Assembly (NCBI GenBank): GCA_944354265.1
Contig: CALVPX010000001.1
Span: 32,854 to 96,853, forward strand
Direction: 5' to 3'
Length of the DNA: 64,000 nucleotides
Origin: an uncultured Clostridia bacterium
GTDB lineage: Bacteria > Bacillota > Clostridia > Christensenellales > Borkfalkiaceae
A program made the position numbers and the translations under genes. Positions 23,709-32,325 of the stretch are shown in pieces. Each line of letters begins with the position of its first letter. The first letter of the stretch is position 1. The notes under the pieces are model-generated. The model did not search any database. It was given only the letters and a program-made list of their open reading frames with translations, and was not told where the DNA came from.

Positions 23709-24155
23709 ATGAAGCAGATTGCATATAACCGCTCGGCGGGATTTGAATATTTTATTGAAGAAAAGTTTGAGGCGGGCATAGCCCTTGAGGGCGCAGAAGT
23801 TAAGGCCCTGAGGCAGGGCAACTGCAACCTTAAAGACAGCTTTTGTTATATTTCGGACGGCGAAGTATACCTAAAGAACATGCACGTACCACTCTACGAC
23901 AAGAGCGGCGCCTTTAACAGCCGCGACAGCAAGCGGGACAGAAAGCTGCTGCTTCACCGCCGCGAAATTGACAAGATTACGGGCAAAATTCATGCAAAGG
24001 GCATGACGCTTGTGCCCATAAGCCTGTACTTTAAGGATAACCTTATTAAGGTTGAAGTGGCGCTCTGCCGCGGCAAGCAGAGCTTTGACAAAAAACGGAC
24101 AATTAAGGAGCGCGACATCAAGCGCGACACCGACAGATTATTAAAGAATTATTGA
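23709..24155 (+). CDS. smpB: SsrA-binding protein SmpB
   Basis: Binds tmRNA and delivers it to stalled ribosomes (trans-translation). 148 residues, usual length. Signatures: AYNRSAGFEYFIEEKFEAGI, LEGAEVKALRQGNCNLKDSF, HAKGMTLVPISLYFK and the basic tail DKKRTIKERDIKRDTDR. No tmRNA gene was recognised in the following sequence; metY starts only 8 bp downstream, so smpB may share a transcript with the methionine genes. Confidence 0.96.
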   Translation: MKQIAYNRSAGFEYFIEEKFEAGIALEGAEVKALRQGNCNLKDSFCYISDGEVYLKNMHVPLYDKSGAFNSRDSKRDRKLLLHRREIDKITGKIHAKGMTLVPISLYFKDNLIKVEVALCRGKQSFDKKRTIKERDIKRDTDRLLKNY

Positions 24156-24163
24156 GGTAATTT

Positions 24164-25435
24164 ATGGATAAATACAATCTTGACACGCTTTGCGTGCAGG
24201 CGGGCTACAGCCCCAAGACGGGAGAGAGCAGAATTCCCACTATATGCCAAAGCACGACATTTTTTTACGGCGACAGTCAGGCCATGGCCGACTGCTTTGA
24301 CTTAAAGAGCGACGGATATTTTTATTCGCGCCTTGAAAACCCCACCGTTGCGGCGTTCGAGGGCAAGGTTGCCGCGCTTGACGGCGGCGTTGCTGCCGTT
24401 GGCTGTGCGAGCGGCATGTCTGCCGTAACCCTCGCCGCGCTGACCATTGCCGGCGCGGGCGACAACGTACTGTGCAGTCAGGCGGTATACGGCGGCACCT
24501 TTAACCTGTTTGGCACCACCATGCCCAAGCTCGGCATTGAGTGCAGGTTTTTCGACCCCGACGACAGCGCCGAAGATATTGAAAAACTTATTGACGACAA
24601 GACAAAGTTTATTATAGCCGAGACAATAGCAAACCCTTCTATCGTGGTGCTCGACTTTGACAAAATTGCGGGCATCGCCAAAAAGCACAAGCTTGTATTC
24701 ATGGTGGACAACACCCTTGCCACCCCCATTTTGTGCCGCCCCAAGGAGTTCGGAGCGGACATTGTGCTGTATTCCACCTCCAAATACATTGAGGGACATG
24801 CGGCGGCTTTGGGCGGAATGATAGTTGACTGTGGAACGTTCAACTTTAAGGACAACCCGAGATACCCTTCGTTCAACGTGCCCGACGAGAGCTACCACGG
24901 GTTGGTGTATGCCGATCTTGCCGTGCCCTTCGGCACCAAGTGCCGCGCTCAGCTGATACGCGACACGGGCGCTATAATGGCGCCCATGAACGCCTACCTT
25001 TCGTATCTTGGCTGCGACACGCTTGCGCTGCGCATGGAGAGACATTCGGAAAACGCCAAAAAAGTTGCGGCGTTCCTTGCAAAGCACCCCAAGGTTGCAT
25101 GGGTAAAGCACGCCTCACTGCCCGACAACAAGTATCACGCATTGGCCGAAAAGTACCTGCCCAAGGGACAGGGCGGCATGATGAGCTTCGGCATAGACGG
25201 CGACATTGAAAAGTGCCGCACCTTTATGGAGGCCCTGAAGCTGATAACTCAGGAGACGCACGTCGCCGACGTGAGAAGCTGCGTACTCCACCCCGCCTCC
25301 ACCACCCACAGGCAGCTTTCCGAACACGAACTTGAGATGGCGGGCGTGCCCCAAAATCTTGTGAGGCTTTCGGTGGGAATTGAGAACGCCGACGACATTA
25401 TTGCCGATTTGGACGGCGCGCTGAAAAAAATTTAA
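24164..25435 (+). CDS. metY: O-acetylhomoserine sulfhydrylase
   Basis: PLP enzyme that makes homocysteine from O-acetylhomoserine and sulfide in direct sulfhydrylation. 423 residues of the Cys/Met metabolism PLP family: YSRLENPTV near 48, GCASGMSAVT near 85, DNTLATPILCRP, the PLP-lysine motif YSTSKYIEGHAAALGG near 205, and SCVLHPASTTHRQL near 370. SD GAGGT. It is followed after 9 bp by metA, giving a complete two-step route from homoserine to homocysteine. No SAM riboswitch was seen upstream. Confidence 0.94.
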   Translation: MDKYNLDTLCVQAGYSPKTGESRIPTICQSTTFFYGDSQAMADCFDLKSDGYFYSRLENPTVAAFEGKVAALDGGVAAVGCASGMSAVTLAALTIAGAGDNVLCSQAVYGGTFNLFGTTMPKLGIECRFFDPDDSAEDIEKLIDDKTKFIIAETIANPSIVVLDFDKIAGIAKKHKLVFMVDNTLATPILCRPKEFGADIVLYSTSKYIEGHAAALGGMIVDCGTFNFKDNPRYPSFNVPDESYHGLVYADLAVPFGTKCRAQLIRDTGAIMAPMNAYLSYLGCDTLALRMERHSENAKKVAAFLAKHPKVAWVKHASLPDNKYHALAEKYLPKGQGGMMSFGIDGDIEKCRTFMEALKLITQETHVADVRSCVLHPASTTHRQLSEHELEMAGVPQNLVRLSVGIENADDIIADLDGALKKI

Positions 25436-25444
25436 GGTAAATGT

Positions 25445-26353
25445 ATGCCCATAGTCATAGATAAAGATATACCGGCATTTAAAATACTGACGGGCGAGCG
25501 CATATTCTGCATGGATACCGACAGGGCGTTTTCGCAGGAGATAAGGCCGATTGAAATTGCAATTTTAAACCTTATGCCCACCAAGGAGACGACCGAGACG
25601 CAGTTTATGAGGCTGCTTTCCAACTCGCCCCTGCAGGTAAACATTACGCTTGTGCGCACAGCCACATACAACCCCACCCACACCGAGCAGGAGCATTTAA
25701 AGCGCTTTTACAAGTCATTCGACGAGATAAAAAATCGCAGGTTCGACGGCATGATTATAACGGGCGCGCCCGTTGAGAACATGGACTTTGAGCAGGTGGC
25801 CTATTGGCGCGAACTTGAGGAGATACTCGACTGGACGACGACAAACGTCACCTCCACCCTGTTCATCTGTTGGGGAGCGCAGGCGGCGTTGCACTACTTT
25901 TACGGCATAAAGAAGCACCCCCTGAAGGAGAAGTGCTTTGGAATTTTTGCACACCAACGCGTTTTCGACGGCGAGCAGGAGCCGCTCATGAGGGGAATTT
26001 CGGACGAGTTCCACATGCCACACTCCCGCCACACCATCATCTACGCCGCCGACATAAAGAACGTGCCCGAGCTGAAGATTTTGGCATTTTCGCGCAGGGC
26101 GGGCGCGAGCATAATAAAGAGCCTTGACAACAAGAGGGTGTTCGTTACGGGGCACATGGAGTATGACCGCGACACCTTAAAGAAGGAATATGAGCGCGAC
26201 AAGGCCAAGGGACTTGACATCAAGCCGCCCGTAAACTACTTTGCCGACAAGGAGATGACCAAGGTGAAGATGAACTGGTCCTCCACCGCCAACCTGTTTT
26301 ACATAAACTGGCTCAACTATTACGTCTATCAGGTTACGCCTTACATTCTTTGA
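25445..26353 (+). CDS. metA: Homoserine O-acetyltransferase (MetA type)
   Basis: Acylates homoserine to supply MetY. 302 residues, with catalytic Cys142 in FICWGAQAALHY and conserved His/Glu further on (HSRHT, TGHMEYD). Family knowledge says residue 111 decides the acyl donor: Glu for acetyl-CoA, Gly for succinyl-CoA. Here TGAPVENMDF places Glu exactly at 111, so acetyl-CoA is predicted, which fits the adjacent O-acetylhomoserine sulfhydrylase. Confidence 0.94.
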   Translation: MPIVIDKDIPAFKILTGERIFCMDTDRAFSQEIRPIEIAILNLMPTKETTETQFMRLLSNSPLQVNITLVRTATYNPTHTEQEHLKRFYKSFDEIKNRRFDGMIITGAPVENMDFEQVAYWRELEEILDWTTTNVTSTLFICWGAQAALHYFYGIKKHPLKEKCFGIFAHQRVFDGEQEPLMRGISDEFHMPHSRHTIIYAADIKNVPELKILAFSRRAGASIIKSLDNKRVFVTGHMEYDRDTLKKEYERDKAKGLDIKPPVNYFADKEMTKVKMNWSSTANLFYINWLNYYVYQVTPYIL

Positions 26354-26384
26354 TAAAATTCTATCGGTTTTTTTGCACTATAAT

Positions 26385-26420
26385 GGCGCGCCGCTTGCAA
26401 GCAAGCGGCGCGCCTCCTTT
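26385..26420 (+). terminator. metA terminator hairpin with R2 fragment
   Basis: 13-bp stem 26385-26397 / 26402-26414 of the type GGCGCGCCGCTTG. The same arm sequence recurs in the hairpin at 28844. A short R2-like CCTCCTTTATACAAGGGAG (26413-26431) overlaps its 3' side. Confidence 0.65.
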
Positions 26421-26503
26421 ATACAAGGGAGACTGAAATTCAACCTTGCAATTGAAAGCTAAGCATGTTATAATTAATGCTGAAAACAACGGAGGACAAT
26501 TAA

Positions 26504-27130
26504 ATGGAATTTTACGAGGCAGTAAACAAGAGAAGAACGACAAGGCAGTTTTTACAAAAAGAAGTTGACTTTGAAGCCATTAAAAGAATTTTAGAGGCGG
26601 GCAACAAGGCTCCCACATGGAACCACAACCGCAATTGGCAGTACATTATTCTGCGGACGGACGAGGAAAAGGATTACGCCTTTGTCGAAGCGAAAAAGAT
26701 TGCCGACAAGTTCGACGCCGACAGATACCTTAATATGCCGAGGCCCTACCCCATAACATTGGGGCAGAAGATGTACGGCTACGCCATGCCGAGGCAGTTT
26801 ACTATGCTGAAAGACGCGCCCTATGTTATTATCCCACTGTTCAAGTCGAAGCAACTGAACGGCGAATATGTTTCCAAATTCAACCCCTTTGCCACCATTT
26901 GGTGCGTGATAGAGAATATCTTTTTGGCCGCCACCGCCGAGGGGCTGTCCTGCTCGATGAGGATACCCCTCAATCAGGAGCACGACATAGCTAAAGCAAA
27001 ACTCAAAGTGCCGCCCACCTTTATGATACCCGTGTTCATAGGCATAGGTTACGCCGACCCCGATGAGCCGCAGTTGGAGCAGTATCACCCCGACCTCGAC
27101 AAACAGATACGCTTTGGAAGATGGAAATGA
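26504..27130 (+). CDS. Nitroreductase-family protein
   Basis: FMN-dependent oxidoreductase-like protein, 208 residues. The N-terminal RRTTRQF phosphate-binding motif, EAGNKAPTWNHNRNWQY, and a late GLSCSMRIP segment are family features. Substrate unknown. A GGAGGACAATTAA site precedes the ATG. Its TGA overlaps the ATG of the downstream radical SAM gene (ATGA), so the two were one translational unit. Confidence 0.88.
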   Translation: MEFYEAVNKRRTTRQFLQKEVDFEAIKRILEAGNKAPTWNHNRNWQYIILRTDEEKDYAFVEAKKIADKFDADRYLNMPRPYPITLGQKMYGYAMPRQFTMLKDAPYVIIPLFKSKQLNGEYVSKFNPFATIWCVIENIFLAATAEGLSCSMRIPLNQEHDIAKAKLKVPPTFMIPVFIGIGYADPDEPQLEQYHPDLDKQIRFGRWK

Positions 27131-28002
27131 TTGTAAGAGAAATTGCCGTAAAGGACATAATAACAAAGTCAAACCTGCCTGTGTGCGATTACTCGCTCAA
27201 CCCCTATGTGGGGTGCTAACACGGGTGCAGATACTGCTATGCCTGCTTTATGAAGCGGTTTACGGGGCACGAGGAAAAGTGGGGCGAGTTTATCGACGTC
27301 AAGTATTGGAAGCCCATTGCCCGCCCCGAAAAGTACGCGGGCAAGGAGATATTCATAGGCTCGGTCACCGACCCCTATCAGCCGTGCGAGGAAAAGTATA
27401 AGCGCACCCGCGCCGTTTTGGAACAGCTGCAAGGCTGCGGCGCAAAGCTGTCCATAGCCACAAAATCAGACTTAATTTTGCGCGACCTAGATTTGATAAA
27501 GTGTTTTCCCAACGCCCGCGTTTCGTGGTCGGTAAACACCCTCGACGAGAGTTTCCGCGAAGATATGGACCATGCCGTATCGATTGAGCGCAGGCTTGCC
27601 GCCATGAAGGCCTTTCACGACGCAGGCGTGCGCACCACATGCTTTATCTCCCCCATCTTTCCCGAAATTACCGACGTGAAGGCGATAATTGAGCGAGCGA
27701 AAGATTATTGCAACCTGATATGGTTGGAAAATTTAAACCTGCGCGGCACCTTCAAGCCGCAGATAATGGAATACATACAAAGTAAGCACCCCGAGCTTTT
27801 GCCGCTGTACCGCGACATATATACTCGCGGCGACAACGGTTATTGGCAATGGCTGGACGGCGAAATGCGCGAATACGCAAATCAAATCGGACTTGAATAT
27901 GTGACCAACGACGACACGATGCGCCGCCCGTTTGAGGCTCCGCCCGTAATCGTCAACTATTTTTACCACAGCCAAATAAAAAAATCAGCCCAAAAGAGGT
28001 GA
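27127..28002 (+). pseudogene. Radical SAM (SPL-like) gene interrupted by in-frame TAA in the iron-sulfur motif
   Basis: Reading from ATG 27127 gives MIVREIAVKDII...SLNPYVGC, then TAA at 27217-27219, then HGCRYCYACFMKRFTGHEEKWG... in the same frame to 28002. The stop falls at the first variable position of the CxxxCxxC cluster-binding motif (Cys codons at 27214, 27226, 27235), where relatives have Ser, Thr, Gln, Glu or Pro. Without the stop the protein would be 291 residues, similar to SPL-family radical SAM proteins. A restart at ATG 27250 would make a 250-residue protein without the cluster. Everything downstream is intact, so the mutation is recent, or the base is an error, or the codon is read through. 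Confidence 0.8.
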
Positions 28003-28006
28003 ATTT

Positions 28007-28828
28007 ATGCCCGAACTGCCCGAAGTGGAGACCGTGCGGCGGGTTCTTGAACCGCACCTTTCAAATAAGAAAATTACAGAAGTACGCATACATAACGCGC
28101 AGGTAATAGCCTCCCCTTCTCCCGAACAATTTATTGCAGGCGTGACGGGGCAGAGCATTGCCGCCTTTACGCGGCGGGGAAAGTATTTGCAACTGCTGTT
28201 TGAAAGCGGCGATCATCTCACTATTCACCTGCGCATGACGGGGTGTAATACCATAGAGCGACAGACCGCGCCGACGGAAAAGCATACGCACGTTGTAATT
28301 GCACTCGACGACGGCAGTCAAATGCGCTATGAGGACGTGCGCCGCCTCGGCAAAATGTGGTTTGCAAGGAGCGGCGAAGAGGACATAAGCGGCGCAAATC
28401 AATTGGGCATTGAACCGTTTGACGGCGCATTGAATGCGGCATATCTGCGGGGCAAATGCCAAAACAGCAGGAAGCCCGTAAAAACTATGCTGCTTGACCA
28501 AAGCATTGTGGCGGGCATAGGCAATATCTATTCGGACGAGATACTCTTTGCCGCACATATCCGCCCCGACAGGCCGTGCAATACGCTTACGGACAGCGAT
28601 TTTGAACGGCTTGCGGCGACCATACCCGAAAGGTTAAACTACTTCATAGAAAAGAACGCCATGAGCTTTGAGGAATACACAATCAGCAAGGGAAAGGACT
28701 ACCGCAACACTCCTTTCCTGTGCGTCTACGGCAAGGGCGGCGAGCCCTGCCCTATTTGCGGAGAAACTTTACAGCGCATTATCATCGGCGGCAGAAGTTC
28801 GGTTTTCTGTCAAAATTGTCAGAAATAA
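28007..28828 (+). CDS. mutM: Formamidopyrimidine-DNA glycosylase
   Basis: Removes 8-oxoguanine and other oxidised purines and nicks the DNA. 273 residues: catalytic PELPEVE (Pro2, Glu3), TRRGKYL (Lys), H2TH region with KTMLLDQSIVAGIGNIYSDEIL near 165, and a C-terminal zinc finger CPIC...CQNC. Starts 4 bp after the broken radical SAM gene. Confidence 0.96.
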   Translation: MPELPEVETVRRVLEPHLSNKKITEVRIHNAQVIASPSPEQFIAGVTGQSIAAFTRRGKYLQLLFESGDHLTIHLRMTGCNTIERQTAPTEKHTHVVIALDDGSQMRYEDVRRLGKMWFARSGEEDISGANQLGIEPFDGALNAAYLRGKCQNSRKPVKTMLLDQSIVAGIGNIYSDEILFAAHIRPDRPCNTLTDSDFERLAATIPERLNYFIEKNAMSFEEYTISKGKDYRNTPFLCVYGKGGEPCPICGETLQRIIIGGRSSVFCQNCQK

Positions 28829-28843
28829 ATAGTTGTTAAATTG

Positions 28844-28883
28844 AATGGCGCGCCGCTTGCTTGCAAGCGGCGCGCCATTTTGC
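28844..28883. terminator. Bidirectional hairpin between mutM and the HtrA-like gene
   Basis: 17-bp stem 28844-28860 / 28863-28879 with a 2-nt loop and T/A flanks on both sides, between convergent genes. Confidence 0.8.
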
Positions 28884-28902
28884 TCTATAAAGTTATGTCT
28901 GA

Positions 28903-30318
28903 TTACAGATAATACTGCAGGTTTGAGGAAGCGACCGTGAAGGTGTAGTAAACGGGGTTTTCCTCGCCTGAGCGGAGGACGGTAACCGTTACGCTGTCCC
29001 CTTCGCGGGCGGAAATGAGAACTTCGGTGAGGTTATACATGCGGGTAACGCTTACGTCTTCCTTGCAGGTGCCGTTTTCATCGCAAATTTTGATGCCGGT
29101 TATCTGATCGCCCGCCTGAAGGCTGCCGTCTGCGAGGGAGCCCGAGGAGACTTGGGAAACTTCGACGGTGTCTATTATCTCCACGAGGTTGGTGTCGTTA
29201 TTCATATATGCCGAGCTTGACAAAGCTTGCGCTGTAACGCCGAGGACGGCCTTGTATATGCCGTTTGTGGCCTCGCCCGTCTGTTCGTAGCGGTCGATCA
29301 TGCTCTGCACGACCCTGCGCACATTTGCCGCGGGGAGCGCGTGGCTGATGTTGTCCGAATATTCGCCGTCCTGAGTGGCGACCGTCTTTGAATTGATTAT
29401 GCCGACGAGCTGACCTTCGGCATTGAACAGGCCGCCGCCCGAGTTGCCGCTGTAGATGGGAACGCTTGTGCGTATGGTGCGGTAAGTGAAATCGTCGGAG
29501 GTGTTGCTTGTTGTGTCGTACATATCGAGGGTGATATTTTCGCTGTCGACGCAGATTATGCCGTTGGTGGCGCTTATGCCGTCGCCCGCGGCGTTGCCGA
29601 CCGCATACACCGTCTGACCGACGCTGACATTTTCGTCTGTCGACCACACCGCCTCCATTACCGAGCTGTTTTTGACCACATCGCTGTCTTCGACCTTGAG
29701 CAAGGCGATGTCGTAATTTATGGATGTGCCCACTATTGTCGCGGGGATGGCGTTGGTTTCGTCGATGTAGGTGTCGCCCTGACTGTCGGTATAAAGCGAG
29801 TACTCTTTGCCGTAGATGTAGACGTTGATGTCGGTGCTGTACTGTTCGTCTGCCGAGTTCATGAATACGACGTGGCAGTTGGTGACGATGTACATATCGC
29901 CCTCATCCTTATTCAGGTCTATTATGACACCCGAACCCTGCGAATAGTAAGTGTTGGTGCCGCCCTGCTGCTGCCAAAACGGGAAGCCGCCCGACGAGGA
30001 GGTTGTAACTTCAAACGAGGCCGTGACCTGTACGGAGGACAGGAGCGAGCGGTTGATGGCCGTCTGTAGAGAGGTGAGCTGCTCTGCCTCGGTGCCGTCG
30101 TAGCTTAAATATTCGGATATGAATTCAAGAAATGTAAGCTGACCGAGCCCTTCGTCTGCGCGGGCCTGATTGGTAGCTTCGTAAATGTCGTAAATTGAGA
30201 CGTCCTGACCGTCCCTGCCGTCCGCCCCGAGCGAGACGGTGCAGCCTGCAAAGACAACTGTGCAGGCGATTACTGCGACTGATAGTGCCGCAACGAGAGT
30301 TTTGAAAATTAATTTCAT
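28903..30318 (-). CDS. HtrA/DegP-like S1C serine protease lipoprotein
   Basis: Predicted surface-anchored protease for envelope quality control. 471 residues: lipoprotein signal with lipobox VFAGC (Cys26), a linker of about 80 residues with a helical part, the trypsin-like domain with triad His149 (VTNCHVV), Asp203 (NYDIALLKV) and Ser293 (GNSGGG), and a C-terminal PDZ domain (about 360-465, with GSLADGSLQAGDQITGI). Most HtrA proteins of Firmicutes have a membrane helix instead of a lipid anchor. SD AGAGGT before the ATG. Confidence 0.92.
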   Translation of the reverse strand: MKLIFKTLVAALSVAVIACTVVFAGCTVSLGADGRDGQDVSIYDIYEATNQARADEGLGQLTFLEFISEYLSYDGTEAEQLTSLQTAINRSLLSSVQVTASFEVTTSSSGGFPFWQQQGGTNTYYSQGSGVIIDLNKDEGDMYIVTNCHVVFMNSADEQYSTDINVYIYGKEYSLYTDSQGDTYIDETNAIPATIVGTSINYDIALLKVEDSDVVKNSSVMEAVWSTDENVSVGQTVYAVGNAAGDGISATNGIICVDSENITLDMYDTTSNTSDDFTYRTIRTSVPIYSGNSGGGLFNAEGQLVGIINSKTVATQDGEYSDNISHALPAANVRRVVQSMIDRYEQTGEATNGIYKAVLGVTAQALSSSAYMNNDTNLVEIIDTVEVSQVSSGSLADGSLQAGDQITGIKICDENGTCKEDVSVTRMYNLTEVLISAREGDSVTVTVLRSGEENPVYYTFTVASSNLQYYL

Positions 30319-30365
30319 TTAAACCTCTGCTTTTGCCCGACCGCAAAAGCGCGGTAAGGCACAAT

Positions 30366-31586
30366 TTATAGTTTTACGCCGTTGAGCTTTAACAGCTGAC
30401 GTGCGCTTTCTACGCTGTCGACGCCCGTCTTGTTCTTTACGGGCGCAAACTCCCTCTCCCTGACCACTTCGAAGGCGAGGCAGGAGCCCATGAGCCTGAC
30501 TATGTCCACGGCCAAAGTTTCGAACTTGTAGCCGCAGGGCTCGGAAGGGGTCACCCTGACGCCGTTTTCGATGTGGGGAATGGCCTTGAAGGCGAGGTGA
30601 CAGGGGAGCTTATCCCTGTAAATTTTATTTAAAACTTCCACCGAGAACAGGTAATTGAGTATTACGCCGTAACGGTAGGTGAGCTGGCCGTCCGCGTCGC
30701 GCAATGAGGCGAGTTCGGGAGGCATTTCGTAATATTCCACGATGGTGGGCAGACCGTCCTCCTTGCAGAGGACGCCCACGCGCTCTTCGGGAGCGGCCTT
30801 TTTGACGACCTTGCCCGAGCAGGCGCAGCCGCTTTGGAGCGTGGCGCCGATGAATACGGGGTCGCATATGCGCTGAAGGACGTTATCGACGGCATAGATG
30901 TTGAGCCATTCGATGCCCTCCTCCTTCAAAAGCTGAGCATAGCCCGCATCGACGAGCGAGGAGTACCAACCGCCGTTGCCGTTGGGGGAGAGAGATACCT
31001 TGTACTTTTCGTCGAGGTATATTTTGCCGTCCTTTGAGCATGTGGGGGCGAGCTTCTGTTCGTAGAAGTGTATCTTTTGCGGGTCGTAGCCGAAGTAATT
31101 GCACTCCTCAAAGTAGGCACGGGTTTGGGCGTCGTTGAGGTCGCTTGTCATGATGAATATGTGGAACATGCAGCCGGCCCTGTCCGTAACCTCTTTTATG
31201 TTGTTCATCTGCTGTTCAAAGATAGTCAGCTTGCGCGTGACGCCTATGTTGAACATGCCCTTGGGCAGGGACGAACCAAGTCTTGTGCCCTGACCGCCCG
31301 CAAGGAGAACTGCCGCCACTTTGCCCGAGCGCAGCGCCGAAAGGCCGGCCTCCTCATATTGCTGTTTTGAACACTCGATCTCCTCGACGGAGAGGGCGTC
31401 TGCGGGGGAGAGATTGCCGAGCTCCTTGGAGTGCGTGGCGCCAAGATTTTCGAGCACGGAAAAGTCTAACTTTTGGATATCGGAGAGCAGTTTTTGCTGC
31501 TGATCTGAGGTAAGTTCGTCGTAATAGTCGAGCAACTGAAGCTGACCGTATTTTGTAAGCAGCTCTTTTGCCTGTGCGTAGTTCAT
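30366..31586 (-). CDS. UDPGP-type nucleotidyltransferase (UAP1-like UDP-sugar pyrophosphorylase)
   Basis: Makes UDP-sugars from UTP and a sugar-1-phosphate. 406 residues in the eukaryote-like UDPGP/UAP1 family rather than the bacterial GalU family: uridine-binding LLAGGQGTRLGSSLPKGM near 92, IMTSDLNDAQT, SPNGNGGWYSSL near 205, YAVDNVLQR and the C-terminal FKAIPHI...CGYKFE. By family knowledge it is a UDP-N-acetylhexosamine or UDP-glucose pyrophosphorylase; the substrate is not settled by sequence alone. SD AAGGGG. Confidence 0.88.
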   Translation of the reverse strand: MNYAQAKELLTKYGQLQLLDYYDELTSDQQQKLLSDIQKLDFSVLENLGATHSKELGNLSPADALSVEEIECSKQQYEEAGLSALRSGKVAAVLLAGGQGTRLGSSLPKGMFNIGVTRKLTIFEQQMNNIKEVTDRAGCMFHIFIMTSDLNDAQTRAYFEECNYFGYDPQKIHFYEQKLAPTCSKDGKIYLDEKYKVSLSPNGNGGWYSSLVDAGYAQLLKEEGIEWLNIYAVDNVLQRICDPVFIGATLQSGCACSGKVVKKAAPEERVGVLCKEDGLPTIVEYYEMPPELASLRDADGQLTYRYGVILNYLFSVEVLNKIYRDKLPCHLAFKAIPHIENGVRVTPSEPCGYKFETLAVDIVRLMGSCLAFEVVREREFAPVKNKTGVDSVESARQLLKLNGVKL

Positions 31587-31799
31587 AGTTTTTGCCCCTT
31601 AAAGCTTTTTTTTACCATGAACATTATACATTATACAAAAAAGTATGTCAACCGCATTTTGGATTTGTGAAAAATTGATAAAAAATAAAAATGGTGGCGA
31701 ACTATGCGGCGGACAGTGAGATATTTTACATAAATTTAACGCCAACGTCTTGAATTTTTTGAAAGGATAATATATAATAATTATTGAGATAATTTTTAA
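31587..31799. other. A+T-rich divergent promoter region
   Basis: Intergenic, strongly A+T rich, no repeat family copy and no gene seen. It holds the divergent starts of the UDPGP gene and the Nudix gene; no clear -35/-10 pair stands out. Confidence 0.5.
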
Positions 31800-31814
31800 A
31801 AGGAGGCAGGATGA

Positions 31815-32312
31815 ATGTATTGCAGCGTATGCGGAGAAAAACTTGCGTTGGTAGTGCATAAGCAGGAAGGGCTTGTGCCGTACTGCAAAAATTGCGGCGA
31901 GTACCGCTTTCCCCAATTTGCCACGGCAGTATCGCTTGTAGTTACCAACAGGACAAAGGACAAAGTTCTTCTTGCAAAGCATTTGGGACAGGAAGATTAC
32001 ATACTCATTGCAGGCTACATAAAGAAGGGCGAAACGGCCGAAAAAGCCGTCACCCGCGAGTTCAAGGAAGAGACAAAGCAGAATGTAGTTAAGTACAAAT
32101 ACATGTCTTCGCGCTATCATGAGCCGAGAAACGTTTTGATGCTCAACTTTCTTATCATTGCAGAGAACGGCGAAATAATTGCCGACCCCGAAGAGATTGA
32201 AGAATGCAGATGGTTTGACCTTGACGAAGCACTTGATTATGTAAGAAAGAATTCTGTGGCGGAGGCATTTTTGAAGAGCGCCATAACAGAGATTAAAAAC
32301 AATAAAATTTAA
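31815..32312 (+). CDS. Zinc-ribbon Nudix hydrolase
   Basis: 165 residues. N-terminal zinc ribbon CSVCG...CKNCGEYRFPQ followed by a Nudix domain whose box reads G-x5-E-x7-REFKEET (about 82-104), with the usual final Gly-hydrophobic replaced by KQ. The layout resembles the NADH pyrophosphatase NudC, but the SQPWPFPxS motif of true NudC is not visible, so the substrate is unknown. SD AGGAGG at 31801-31806 selects ATG 31815; the ATG at 31811 is in another frame. LemA follows after 13 bp. Confidence 0.88.
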   Translation: MYCSVCGEKLALVVHKQEGLVPYCKNCGEYRFPQFATAVSLVVTNRTKDKVLLAKHLGQEDYILIAGYIKKGETAEKAVTREFKEETKQNVVKYKYMSSRYHEPRNVLMLNFLIIAENGEIIADPEEIEECRWFDLDEALDYVRKNSVAEAFLKSAITEIKNNKI

Positions 32313-32325
32313 GGAGGAAAATTTT

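Noticed and set aside
24100-24163. SAM riboswitch before metY-metA
   Set aside because: Only 8 bp separate smpB from metY, leaving no room for a riboswitch.
24156-24163. tmRNA (ssrA) gene next to smpB
   Set aside because: There is no space after smpB, and no tmRNA-like sequence was recognised elsewhere in the window.
27250-28002. Intact 250-residue radical SAM gene starting at 27250
   Set aside because: This start leaves out the iron-sulfur motif, which is encoded in frame just upstream after the TAA; it is better read as the 3' part of a broken gene.
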